This document shows positions 54,776 through 63,367 of a DNA stretch of 64,000 bases, in pieces; within the stretch, counting starts at the first letter, position 1, and the number at the start of each line of letters is the position of its first letter. The stretch comes from Gemmatimonadota bacterium (GTDB taxonomy: Bacteria > Gemmatimonadota > Gemmatimonadetes > Longimicrobiales > Gaopeijiaceae). Below the pieces are notes generated by a model, which saw only the letters and a program-made list of their open reading frames with translations, did not search any database and had not been told where the DNA came from. The stretch lies in the NCBI GenBank assembly GCA_022823145.1, contig JAJDXS010000080.1, forward strand, positions 1-64,000. The letters run 5' to 3'. Made by a program: the position numbers and the translations under genes.

Positions 54776-57058
54776 ATGCGCACGCTTCTCCATTTCGCCT
54801 CCCTCACCCTCCTCGTCGCGCCCGCCGCGCTCCACGCGCAGGCCCCGTCCAACGGGCAGCCGCACCCCGTCACGCAGGCGTCCCGGACTACGGCGCCCCC
54901 CGTCATGGACGGCCGCCTAGACGACGATGTCTGGTCGACACTTGATCCCCTCAGCGGATTCACCCAGCGCGAACCGTCCGAAGGCAGGCCGGTGTCGCAA
55001 CGCACGGAAGTCCGCATTCTGCAGGACGACCAGGCGCTCTACATCGGCGCGTGGCTGTTCGACGACGAGCCGGAGGGAATCGTCTTCGGCCAGACGCTGC
55101 GAGATGCGTCGCTCAACGACTCGGATGCCTTCGTCGTCGTGCTCGACACCTACATGGACCGGCAGAACGGGTTCGTGTTCGGAACCACGCCGGCAGGGAT
55201 CGAGTACGACGGGCAGGTGATCGGCGAGGGCGTGGGAGGCGGGCCGGGCGGCGGACGCCAGCAGCGCGGGTCGGGGGGCGGGTTCAACCTGAACTGGGAC
55301 GGCTCGTGGGACGTCGCCACGACCAGGGACGAGCGCGGCTGGTACGTCGAAATGCGGATTCCGTTTTCGACGCTCCGCTACGGGGCCGGGGGAGCGCAGG
55401 ACTGGGGCCTGAACTTCGAGCGCAAGATCCGCCGCAACAGCGAGCAGTCGATGTGGGCACCCGTGCCCAGGCAGTTCGGCGTGTACCGGATCTCGCTTGC
55501 CGGAACCCTGGCGCTGGATGCCCCCGTGCGGCGCACGGTGACTGTCAGCCCGTACGTGCTCGCGGACGGCCTCAAGGACTACCGGGTCGTCTCGCCGTCG
55601 GTGGACTACGGCCGGCAGTTCGGGGGCGACGCCAAGATCGGCATCAACCAGAGCCTGACCCTCGATCTCACCGTCAACACCGACTTCGCGCAGGCCGAGG
55701 TGGACGACCAGCAGGTCAACCTTACGCGGTTCAGCCTCTTCTTCCCCGAGAAGCGTGCCTTCTTTCTGGAGAACGCCGGCACGTTCGCCGTGGGCGCTTC
55801 GCGGTCCGCCGAGCTCTTCTTCAGCCGCCGCATCGGCCTCTCGGGCGGCCGCGAGGTGCCGATCCAGGCGGGCGCGCGGATGACGGGCAAGGTCGGCAAC
55901 TTCCAGGTCGGACTGCTCAACATCCAGACCGGCGAGGCGTTTCGGTTCGACGGCGACACCGGCCTGCGCGAGCAGATCGCGCCGGACAACAACTTCGGCG
56001 TGCTGCGGGCGTACCGGGAGTTCGGCAACCGGTCACAGCTCGGCGCCATCTTCGTGTCGCGCTTCAACACCGCCGAAACGGACGACCACAACCTGACCTG
56101 GGGCGTCGACGGCCGACTCGGCATCGGCGACGCGCTCACCTTCGACGGCTGGGCGGGCATCACCACCACGCCGGTATCCGCGGGCGGGCAGGCGCCCGGG
56201 TCGGGGTTCAACGACGGGGAATACGGCTTCGCCGCGGGCATGCGCTACGTCACGCGCGACTGGCAGGTCGCGTCCGGGTTCCGGCAGATCGGCGCCGCCT
56301 TCAACCCGGAGGTGGGCTTCGTCAACCGCCGGGGATACCGCCAGGTCAACTGGCGCTTCCTCCGCCACATGCGCACCGAGAGCGTGCCCTGGTTCCGCGA
56401 GTTCCGGCCCCACATCTCCGGCAACGCGTTCTGGACGCTGGGCGGCTTCAACGAGTCCTACCTGATCCACATCGACAACCACTTCGCCTTCGAGAACGGC
56501 GCGTTCTTCCAGCTGCCCGGCTTCAACTTCACGGGCGAGGGCCTCGAGCGGCCGTTCGCGATCCGCGAGGATATCGTCATCCCGGCCGGCACCTACCACA
56601 ACCAGGACTGGGAGTTCCGGGCGAACACGAACCGCGGCGCGCCGCTGTCGGCGTCGGTGGGCTGGGAGCTCGGCGGGTTCTACAGCGGGACGCGCTTCGG
56701 TCCGAATGCGACGGTGGCGTACCGCTACGGCGACAAGCTCACGGCGAACGTGCGCGTCAACTACTTCGACGTGCGGCTGGACGAGGGCAGCTTCACGACG
56801 TCGGTGGTGCGCTTGAACGCGTCGTACTCGTTCACGCCCCGGCTGTACGTGCAGGCGAACGTGCAGTACAACGATGATACGCGGGATATGGGGACGAATG
56901 TGCGGGTGGGGTGGCTCGACACCGCCGGCACCGGGTTGTTCCTGGTGTGGAACGACACGGATCATCGGGGGTCGCTGGAGCGGACGGGAATCGTGGCGGG
57001 GCCGAGGCAGCGGCAGCTGGTGGTGAAGTACAGCCGGCTGTTCAATCTGACCGGGTAG
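54776..57058 (+). CDS. Outer-membrane protein: CBM9-like domain plus DUF5916 beta-barrel
   Basis: A 760-residue exported protein. The signal peptide (LLHFASLTLLVAPAALHA) ends at HAQA. Next is a carbohydrate-binding family-9-like beta domain (residues about 40-210) with PVMDGRLDDDVWSTLDPLSGF and ALYIGAWLFDDEP. The rest is alternating beta-strand sequence of DUF5916 type, with VNTDFAQAEVDDQQVNLTRFSLFFPEKRAFFLENAGTF as hallmark, ending in an aromatic barrel strand. ATG 54776 gives a proper signal; the track begins at 54641. Such proteins are frequent in Gemmatimonadota and Bacteroidetes; their ligand is not known. Confidence 0.85.
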   Translation: MRTLLHFASLTLLVAPAALHAQAPSNGQPHPVTQASRTTAPPVMDGRLDDDVWSTLDPLSGFTQREPSEGRPVSQRTEVRILQDDQALYIGAWLFDDEPEGIVFGQTLRDASLNDSDAFVVVLDTYMDRQNGFVFGTTPAGIEYDGQVIGEGVGGGPGGGRQQRGSGGGFNLNWDGSWDVATTRDERGWYVEMRIPFSTLRYGAGGAQDWGLNFERKIRRNSEQSMWAPVPRQFGVYRISLAGTLALDAPVRRTVTVSPYVLADGLKDYRVVSPSVDYGRQFGGDAKIGINQSLTLDLTVNTDFAQAEVDDQQVNLTRFSLFFPEKRAFFLENAGTFAVGASRSAELFFSRRIGLSGGREVPIQAGARMTGKVGNFQVGLLNIQTGEAFRFDGDTGLREQIAPDNNFGVLRAYREFGNRSQLGAIFVSRFNTAETDDHNLTWGVDGRLGIGDALTFDGWAGITTTPVSAGGQAPGSGFNDGEYGFAAGMRYVTRDWQVASGFRQIGAAFNPEVGFVNRRGYRQVNWRFLRHMRTESVPWFREFRPHISGNAFWTLGGFNESYLIHIDNHFAFENGAFFQLPGFNFTGEGLERPFAIREDIVIPAGTYHNQDWEFRANTNRGAPLSASVGWELGGFYSGTRFGPNATVAYRYGDKLTANVRVNYFDVRLDEGSFTTSVVRLNASYSFTPRLYVQANVQYNDDTRDMGTNVRVGWLDTAGTGLFLVWNDTDHRGSLERTGIVAGPRQRQLVVKYSRLFNLTG

Positions 57059-57169
57059 GGGGGGCAGGCCCGTAACATCGCGTCGGTCCACCGGCGAAAC
57101 CAACTCCCCGGGTACTTCCGTACGTTGCCGGAGTGCACGAGCCCCCCGCAGCGGACGGGAGGGTCGTTC

Positions 57170-58297
57170 ATGGGGCGAATCAGGCGGGGGGTCAGCGGTC
57201 GCATGAGAACAGGCACGAAGATGGTGGTTTGGGTGGTCGTGGCCGGGGGCCTGGGAGCCTCCGCGTTCGCGGTACTCGGGGCCGGGAACGGCGGCGAGTC
57301 CGAAGTGGACACGGTCGCCGTGGAGAGGGGCGAGATCGTGGACCGGGCACTCGCGGTCGGTCGGATTGAGCCGCTCGTCGAGGTAAGCGTGAAGTCGCAA
57401 CTCGCGGGCGTCGTGCGTCGGATGTTCAAGGAACCCGGCGAATACGTCCGGCGGGGTGAGCCCCTGCTCGAAGTCCAGCCCAACCCGACACCGATCGAAC
57501 TGGTCGAGGCGCGCCGCGCCATCGAATTGCGCGAAATCGAGTTGCAGCAGCTCGAGAGGCGTCGCGACCGGCTGGCCGAGTTGCGCGACCAGGGGCTCGC
57601 GTCGGAAGAAGCGTTCGAGGACGCCGACTACTCGTTGAGCGAAGTGTCGCTCCAGCTCCAGATCGCCCGGGAGCGCCTGGCCCTGCTTTCGGAAGGGCGC
57701 GTGACAATCGGAGACGAGGCGGTCGAGACGGTCATCCAGAGCCCCATCCAGGGCTTCATCCTCGAGAAGACGGTGGAAATCGGGGATCCGGTCGTCCCGC
57801 TCACGACGTTCCAGGAAGGGACCGTCCTCATGACGATGGCCGAGATGGATGAACTGCTCTTCCGGGGAACGGTCGACGAAATCGATGTGGGTCGGCTGAC
57901 CGAGGGAATGCCGGTCGAGGTCACGATCGGGGCCCTTCCCGACGCGCGCGTCGACGGGCGACTGACGAAGATCTCGCTCACGGGACGCGACGAGGAGAAC
58001 GCTACCGTCTTTCCGGTCGAAATCGCGGTGCTGCCCGCGGAGGGAACCCTGCTGAGAGCCGGCTATTCGGCCAACGCGCAGGTGATCATCGAACGCCGCT
58101 CGGACATTCTGATCATCCCGGAGCGCGTGGTCAGGTTCGAGGACGGGGGCACGTTCGTGACGGTTCGCCTGGGGCCGGAGCATATCGAGGAGCGCGAGAT
58201 CAGGACGGGTCTCAGCGACGGGATCAGTGTCGAAGTACTCGACGGTCTGGCCGAGGGCGAGCGCGTCATGGAGCCCCCGCGGCGCGAGATCACCTAG
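57170..58297 (+). CDS. MacA/HlyD-type periplasmic adaptor
   Basis: A 375-residue membrane-fusion protein. An N-terminal anchor (VVWVVVAGGLGASAFAVL) leads to a biotinyl-lipoyl half-motif (VGRIEPLVEVSVKSQLAGVVRRMFKEPGEYVRRGEPLLEV). A coiled coil of about 70 residues follows (LREIELQQLERRRDRLAELRDQGLASEEAFEDAD), then the second lipoyl half (IQSPIQGFILEKTVEIGDPV). ATG 57170 has GGGAGGG upstream. Two permease genes follow closely, so together they resemble a MacAB-like system. Confidence 0.88.
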   Translation: MGRIRRGVSGRMRTGTKMVVWVVVAGGLGASAFAVLGAGNGGESEVDTVAVERGEIVDRALAVGRIEPLVEVSVKSQLAGVVRRMFKEPGEYVRRGEPLLEVQPNPTPIELVEARRAIELREIELQQLERRRDRLAELRDQGLASEEAFEDADYSLSEVSLQLQIARERLALLSEGRVTIGDEAVETVIQSPIQGFILEKTVEIGDPVVPLTTFQEGTVLMTMAEMDELLFRGTVDEIDVGRLTEGMPVEVTIGALPDARVDGRLTKISLTGRDEENATVFPVEIAVLPAEGTLLRAGYSANAQVIIERRSDILIIPERVVRFEDGGTFVTVRLGPEHIEEREIRTGLSDGISVEVLDGLAEGERVMEPPRREIT

Positions 58298-58315
58298 CAG
58301 GGGAGTGGAGACGGC

Positions 58316-59560
58316 GTGAGGCTGGTCGACGGGGTCCGGCAACTGTGGGCGGACCTTTCCGCGCAGCGTCTGCGGACGATCCTGACCGTGCTCGGGATCA
58401 CCTGGGGCACGGTTGCGGTCGTCGTTCTGCTCGCCTTCTCGGTCGGGCTCGAGCGGCAGACGATCAAACGGTTTCACGGGCTGGGCGACCGGATCGTCGT
58501 GCTCTTCGGCGGACGGACGGTGCTGCCCTACGCGGGGTTCAGGGAGGGGCGGACAATCCGGTTGCGCGAAGCGGACGCCCGGATCCTCGCCCGCCAGATC
58601 CCCGACATCACGATGATCAGCCCGGAGTACTCGACGCGCGCGGTCCCCATCCGCCGCGGCCCCAACGGAGTCAGTCCCAATATCACGGGCATCCACCCCG
58701 TGTACGGAGAGATGCGGAACATCTTCCCGATGCCGGGCGGCCGATTCATCAACGACCGGGACCAGGAAGAGCGCCGCCGGGTCGTCTTCCTCGGTGACGA
58801 GGTGGCCGGTGTCCTGTTCGGTGACGCGGATCCCGTCGGCGAGCAGGTCCGGATCGGAGACTCCCCCTTCACCGTTATCGGCGTGCTCCAGCCCAAGATT
58901 CAGAACAGCTCGTACAACTCGCGCGACGAAGACCGGGTGTTTATTCCGGCGAGCACGCACGCAGCCATCTTCGGCTCGCGGTTCGTTTCGAACCTGGTCT
59001 ATCGGACGGCGGACGCCTCGCGCACCGAGGCTGTAGAGGCGCGAGTCTACGAGGTGCTGGGCAGGAAATACCGCTTCAATCCACGGGACGAGGACGCTCT
59101 CGATCTCTGGGACACGGCCGAATGGGAGCGCATGTTCGGCTTCCTGTTCCTCGGGTTCAAGGTGTTCTTCGCGATCGTGGGAAGCTTCACGCTCAGCGTA
59201 GGAGGGATCGGCGTCGCGAACATCATGTACATAGTGGTGCACGAGCGAACGCGCGAGATCGGGATCAAGCGTTCGGTCGGCGCGACCCGGCGGTCCATCC
59301 TCTGGCAGTTCCTGGCGGAGAGCGCTCTCATTGTGGCTCTCGGGGCCGCCCTCGGCGTCCTGGTATCGACAGGCATCGTGAAGGCGATGTCTCTTCTCCC
59401 CATGCAGGAGTCCATGCAGGAGACCGTGGGCACGCCTGTGATCTCGCTCCAGGTGGCCGCCGTGACGATGGCGCTGCTTGCGCTCGTGGCGATGCTCGCC
59501 GGCCTGTTGCCCGCCCGCCGCGCCGCGGCGCTGGATCCCGTGGAATGTCTCCGCTACTAG
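58316..59560 (+). CDS. MacB-like ABC transporter permease (no ATPase domain), copy 1
   Basis: A 414-residue FtsX/MacB-type permease. TM1 (RTILTVLGITWGTVAVVVLLAFSVG) is followed by a periplasmic core domain of about 230 residues. Three TM helices then lie near the C-terminus, including VGGIGVANIMYIVVHERTREIGIKRSVGATRRSI, the diagnostic MacB-type cytosolic loop. It ends LPARRAAALDPVECLRY. There is no nucleotide-binding domain in this gene or elsewhere in the cluster. GTG start 19 bp after the adaptor gene. Confidence 0.9.
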   Translation: MRLVDGVRQLWADLSAQRLRTILTVLGITWGTVAVVVLLAFSVGLERQTIKRFHGLGDRIVVLFGGRTVLPYAGFREGRTIRLREADARILARQIPDITMISPEYSTRAVPIRRGPNGVSPNITGIHPVYGEMRNIFPMPGGRFINDRDQEERRRVVFLGDEVAGVLFGDADPVGEQVRIGDSPFTVIGVLQPKIQNSSYNSRDEDRVFIPASTHAAIFGSRFVSNLVYRTADASRTEAVEARVYEVLGRKYRFNPRDEDALDLWDTAEWERMFGFLFLGFKVFFAIVGSFTLSVGGIGVANIMYIVVHERTREIGIKRSVGATRRSILWQFLAESALIVALGAALGVLVSTGIVKAMSLLPMQESMQETVGTPVISLQVAAVTMALLALVAMLAGLLPARRAAALDPVECLRY

Positions 59561-59595
59561 CACCGGCGTCCCGCAGCCGCAGGGTGGGCTGACCG

Positions 59596-60840
59596 ATGTG
59601 GAAGATCCTTCTCTCAGAGGTCTTCGGTGACCTGCGGGCGCACCGCACCCGCACCCTGCTCACGATCTTCGCCATGGTGTGGGGCACGATCTCCATCGTT
59701 CTGCTGCTGGCCTTTGGCCAGGGACTCCGAAACCAGGTTTCAACGGGCCTGCTCAATGCGGGAGAACGGGTCTTCATGGTCTACGGCGGCCAGACGAGCC
59801 TCGAGCACGAGGGTCTCGCCCGGGGACGCCGGATACGGCTGCGCGAGGATGATCTCGACATGGTCCTCCGTGCGATCCCGGAGTTCGAGTTCGGAAGTCC
59901 GTCCTACGGACGTGGCAGAACGCATCTCGAGGCGGGCGAGAACCGGACCACGACGTATATGGAGGGCGTGGACCCGGTCTTTTCCGAACTTCGGCGGATG
60001 TTCCCCGCCCCTGGAGGCCGGTTCATCAATCAGCGCGACCTTGATCAGCGGCGACGCGTGCTCTTCCTCGGCGACGGCATCGCGGCGCGCCTGTTCGGCG
60101 ACACGCAGCCCGTGGGAGAGACCGTCCTGCTCGACGGGCTCTCCTTTCGGGTGATCGGGGTGATGGAATCCAAGTTCCAGGACTCGAGCAACAACGGTCC
60201 GGATGAAGACCGCGCCGTGATCCCTGCCTCCACCTTCCGGAGCATCTACGGCAACGAGTTCGTGAACCACCTTCTCGTGCGACCGCGCAACGTTGCAGAC
60301 GCGCCGGTCGCCAAGCGGGAGCTGTACCGGGTCCTCGGTGGCCGGCACCGATTCGATCCGACGGACGAACGAGCGCTCAGCATCTGGGACTTCATCGAAG
60401 ATGAGAAGATCGTGGGTCAGATCGGTTTCGGCATCCAGGTCTTCCTGGGACTCGTAGGCGCGTTCACGCTGCTGGTCGCGGGGGTCGGCGTTGCGAACAT
60501 CATGTATGTCGTCGTGCGCGAGCGGACAAGGGAAATCGGCATCAAGCTCGCCGTGGGCGCGCGCCGGCGCCACATCGTCAGCCAGTTCCTTTTCGAAGCG
60601 ATCTTGATCGCGGTCGGCGGAGGTTTGCTCGGACTCGCCGTCGCCTCGCTTCTGGTGGTGGGCATTGACGGCATTCCCAGCGATAACCCGGCCATGGAGT
60701 ACATCCTGAACCCGAAACTCTCCGTGCCGATCGCGTCGACCTGTGTCGGCCTGCTCATGGCGATCGGCCTGGCGGCCGGAATACTGCCCGCGCGCAAGGC
60801 GGCCCGTCTCGATCCGGTGGAGTCTCTGAGGTACGAATGA
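59596..60840 (+). CDS. MacB-like ABC transporter permease (no ATPase domain), copy 2
   Basis: A 414-residue paralogue of the preceding gene, with the same length and layout. TM1 is RTLLTIFAMVWGTISIVLLLAF. The shared tracts are PGGRFIN-RD, VGVANIMYVVVRERTREIGIKLAVGARRRHIV and the ending LPARKAARLDPVESLRYE. It probably pairs with copy 1 as a heterodimer energised by an unlinked ATPase. Substrate unknown. Confidence 0.9.
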   Translation: MWKILLSEVFGDLRAHRTRTLLTIFAMVWGTISIVLLLAFGQGLRNQVSTGLLNAGERVFMVYGGQTSLEHEGLARGRRIRLREDDLDMVLRAIPEFEFGSPSYGRGRTHLEAGENRTTTYMEGVDPVFSELRRMFPAPGGRFINQRDLDQRRRVLFLGDGIAARLFGDTQPVGETVLLDGLSFRVIGVMESKFQDSSNNGPDEDRAVIPASTFRSIYGNEFVNHLLVRPRNVADAPVAKRELYRVLGGRHRFDPTDERALSIWDFIEDEKIVGQIGFGIQVFLGLVGAFTLLVAGVGVANIMYVVVRERTREIGIKLAVGARRRHIVSQFLFEAILIAVGGGLLGLAVASLLVVGIDGIPSDNPAMEYILNPKLSVPIASTCVGLLMAIGLAAGILPARKAARLDPVESLRYE

Positions 60841-60842
60841 GG

Positions 60843-60856
60843 GGGGCTTGAGCCCC
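60843..60856. terminator. GC hairpin between convergent permease and ABC-membrane genes
   Basis: GGGGCT-TG-AGCCCC forms a short symmetric stem 3 bases after the permease stop, in the 55-bp gap between convergent genes. No T-run follows on either strand, so it is at best a weak bidirectional terminator. Confidence 0.3.
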
Positions 60857-60895
60857 GGGGACCCTGCGGCGAGGCGCGGGGGCGGGGGAGGTCTC

Positions 60896-61729
60896 CTACC
60901 CGTCGCCCTCGGCCGCGGCCAGCCTTCCCGAGATCTCGCGCAGCCGCAACCACTCCTGGTAGAAGAACGGCAGCATCAGCATCGATTCGACGAACTGGAA
61001 CACGTACATCACGATGGCGAAGACCGTGCCGTACTCCGCGGTCTCGGTCGTGGCGGCGCTCACCGCGAAAACCAGCAGGGCGATCATCAGGACCCAGTTG
61101 ATACCGAAGTTGGCCGCTTCGAGGTCCGAGAGCCGGATGTTCCAGCGCATCATGGCGCGAAGGTGCCTGGCCAGGCGGGCCGGATCGCCGCTGTCGACGG
61201 CGTCGACCTGCCGTTCGTGCTCGTCGTTGAGCCCCTGGTTGTAGCGCGTCGTAAGCCCACCGGTCAGCGCGTAGAGCGCCACCGTGCCGACCGCGACCAC
61301 GAGACACCCCAGGAAAACCGGCAGGTTCAGCGCGGCAAGGATCAGCACGGTGCCGCCGAGGCCGATCACGCTGTTGATGAGTTGGGGAAGCGAGTTTTCG
61401 AAGAACTCGACGATCTCCTTGAGCATCCCGAGCCGCGCCGTGCGGGTGGATGTGGTGCTCTCGGCCGCCGAAGCCGCCATCTCCTCGCCGAGCGTAACAT
61501 AGATCCGCGCGTACGCCCGGCTGTCCAGCAGGCGGCGCCCGACCGCGATTCCCATGGTGACGATTCCGAGCACGGCGAACTCGTAGAGGCCGCGTGTCGA
61601 GTCGGCGAGGACGCTGTCGATGGCGCGCCCGATGACCAGCGGAAACAGGACCCACCCCGCAGCCTCGAGAACGACCAGTCCGACCGTGAAGGCGAGCCGA
61701 CCTGCGAAGCGTTTCAGGAGTGCGTTCAT
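60896..61729 (-). CDS. Stand-alone ABC-type transmembrane domain protein (no NBD)
   Basis: A 277-residue membrane protein resembling the six-helix ABC exporter transmembrane domain (ABC_membrane_3 type). It has RLAFTVGLVVLEAAGWVLFPLVIGRAIDSVL at the N-terminus and LGEEMAASAAESTTSTRTARLGMLKEIVEFFENSLPQLINSV around residues 80-120. Two later hydrophobic helices are VLILAALNLPVFLGCLVVAVGTVALYAL and WVLMIALLVFAVSAATT. The ORF ends without Walker motifs, so any ATPase is encoded elsewhere, or the protein has another role. Confidence 0.8.
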   Translation of the reverse strand: MNALLKRFAGRLAFTVGLVVLEAAGWVLFPLVIGRAIDSVLADSTRGLYEFAVLGIVTMGIAVGRRLLDSRAYARIYVTLGEEMAASAAESTTSTRTARLGMLKEIVEFFENSLPQLINSVIGLGGTVLILAALNLPVFLGCLVVAVGTVALYALTGGLTTRYNQGLNDEHERQVDAVDSGDPARLARHLRAMMRWNIRLSDLEAANFGINWVLMIALLVFAVSAATTETAEYGTVFAIVMYVFQFVESMLMLPFFYQEWLRLREISGRLAAAEGDG

Positions 61730-62016
61730 TGCGTGATCGGCGAGTGGACCAGGGCGTCCGGGGCGTCGACGTCGCTTGCGGGCGTCAGCCAGTGCTTCCG
61801 CACCCGCGCCACTCGTCGAGCCAGCTGCTCAGCGCGTTGATTCCGTTGGAACGCATGGAGGACAACGTAGCGGTGTAGCTGCCGCCGTCAACGGAGGCAC
61901 GACTTCGGCTTGGACCACACGCTGGCCGCCTATGCACCTCGACAACCCCCTCGGCCATCAATTGTGTCTCACTGGTACCGCGCCTACTGTCACCAGGTCA
62001 TGGAAAAGGCAGGACC
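61730..62016. other. Intergenic region between divergent genes
   Basis: 287 bp between the NBD-less ABC membrane gene (minus) and the propeller lipoprotein gene (plus). It should hold both promoters, but I could not assign -35/-10 pairs. A minus-strand frame reading MRSNGINALSSWLDEWRGCGSTG stops before the ABC gene. It looks somewhat protein-like and could be a gene remnant, but it is too short to call. Confidence 0.4.
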
Positions 62017-63231
62017 ATGCGCACCGCGTTCCTTGCTCTCGCGCTCACCGCCATCCTCTCCTCCTGCGAAACGGAATCGCCGGCAGGCGACCTGACGCGC
62101 GAGACGCTTCCGAACGGGGCGATGCTCGTTCGCTACCCCGACCTTCCCGCCATCGACGCAGTTGGCCCCGATGTTACCGAATCGCATGTGGACCTGCACT
62201 TCGGCAGCGTCGACGGATCCGACCCCAACCTCATCTTTGCAGACATCCGGGGCATCCAGGCCGCTGGCGACGGCACCATCTTTGTGCTGGATGCCCAGGC
62301 CACCGAGGTGCGGGCCTACGATTCCGGCGGTCGGTACCTGAGCACGGTCGTGCGGAAGGGTGACGGGCCGGGCGAGATCACCGCGGCCAACGGGATCTTC
62401 CTCGCGGGCGACACGCTGCTGTGGCTGAACGATCACGGCAAGTGGATGATCGTCGGCGTCGACCGGTCCGGAGAGGAGGTGCACCGCTTCGACATGCCGA
62501 TCAGGAGCTACGGATACATCTGGGACGGTGTCTTCGACGATCGTGGACGCTACTGGACATCCGACTACGAACGGGAGGGCGGATTCACCTACCCACCCCC
62601 GCCAGCCCTGAGCTCCAGCGTTTATCACAACTACTTCGTGTCCTACGACCTGGCCAGCGAGCGCATCGACTCGGTCTACCTCGGTGAAAGCAGCGGTCGG
62701 TCATACACATACGAGGACGAGTACGGGATCTGGCAGTACCTGCCGATTCCCTTCGAGCCGGCCTACATGACGTTGTTCGACCCGTCCGGCGGATTCTGGC
62801 TCGCGAACAGCGCGTCTTACCGCATTGTGCGAACCGGCGAGGGTGGGGACACGCTGGTCGTGATCGAGGCCGCGCTGCCCCTACAGCCGGTCACGGACGA
62901 AGACCGTGCCGCCTACGTCGAGGAATGGCTCGGGTATTGGCCCGAGGCGCGTCGCGATCTGGAAGCGGTTGCGGCTCTCATCACCGACGTCAAGCCCGTT
63001 CTGGCGGGCATCTTCGTTGACGACGAAGGCATGCTCTGGGTGGAGAGGGTCGTGCCGGGCGATGCCCCCGCTTTCTACGACCGATACTCTGCGCAAGGAG
63101 ACTATCTGGGCTCCGTGCGCCTCGCGTTCAAGGCGGCCAGGGGCAGAGTCTGGGTCCAGCACGGCAGTATCTACGCCTGGGTCGTTGATGAGCTGGATGT
63201 GCCGTACGTGGTGAGGGCGCCGGTGGGGTGA
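62017..63231 (+). CDS. 6-bladed beta-propeller lipoprotein (divergent member)
   Basis: A 404-residue predicted lipoprotein with signal FLALALTAILSSC (lipobox LSSC). It has blade repeats such as DIRGIQAAGDGTIFVLDAQATEVRAYDSGGRYLSTVVRKGDGPGEI, the same GDGPGE element as the two propellers at 48-50 kb. Otherwise the sequence is divergent. ATG 62017 is preceded by AAAAGGCAGGACC. It stands alone on the + strand. Function unknown. Confidence 0.85.
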   Translation: MRTAFLALALTAILSSCETESPAGDLTRETLPNGAMLVRYPDLPAIDAVGPDVTESHVDLHFGSVDGSDPNLIFADIRGIQAAGDGTIFVLDAQATEVRAYDSGGRYLSTVVRKGDGPGEITAANGIFLAGDTLLWLNDHGKWMIVGVDRSGEEVHRFDMPIRSYGYIWDGVFDDRGRYWTSDYEREGGFTYPPPPALSSSVYHNYFVSYDLASERIDSVYLGESSGRSYTYEDEYGIWQYLPIPFEPAYMTLFDPSGGFWLANSASYRIVRTGEGGDTLVVIEAALPLQPVTDEDRAAYVEEWLGYWPEARRDLEAVAALITDVKPVLAGIFVDDEGMLWVERVVPGDAPAFYDRYSAQGDYLGSVRLAFKAARGRVWVQHGSIYAWVVDELDVPYVVRAPVG

Positions 63232-63367
63232 TGGCTGTGCGCCCACCATCGGCGCCGTGCGCGGTCCGGCCAACCCCCCTGACACCTCACGTAATCCCAC
63301 CACCATGGCGGGCGTAACCTCATGCGAGTACCGCCACCTGCCTCCACCCCAGCATCAGGCCGCAGCC

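Noticed and set aside
56033-59563. Minus-strand ORF of 1,176 codons
   Set aside because: It lies opposite three well-supported genes (DUF5916 protein, adaptor, permease). Its composition (Arg/His/Asp-rich, no recognisable motif) is that of an antisense shadow in high-GC DNA.
61740-61860. Short minus-strand frame MRSNGINALSSWLDEWRGCGSTG
   Set aside because: It looks somewhat protein-like but is only 23 codons without a clear ribosome site; kept as a note in the intergenic entry.
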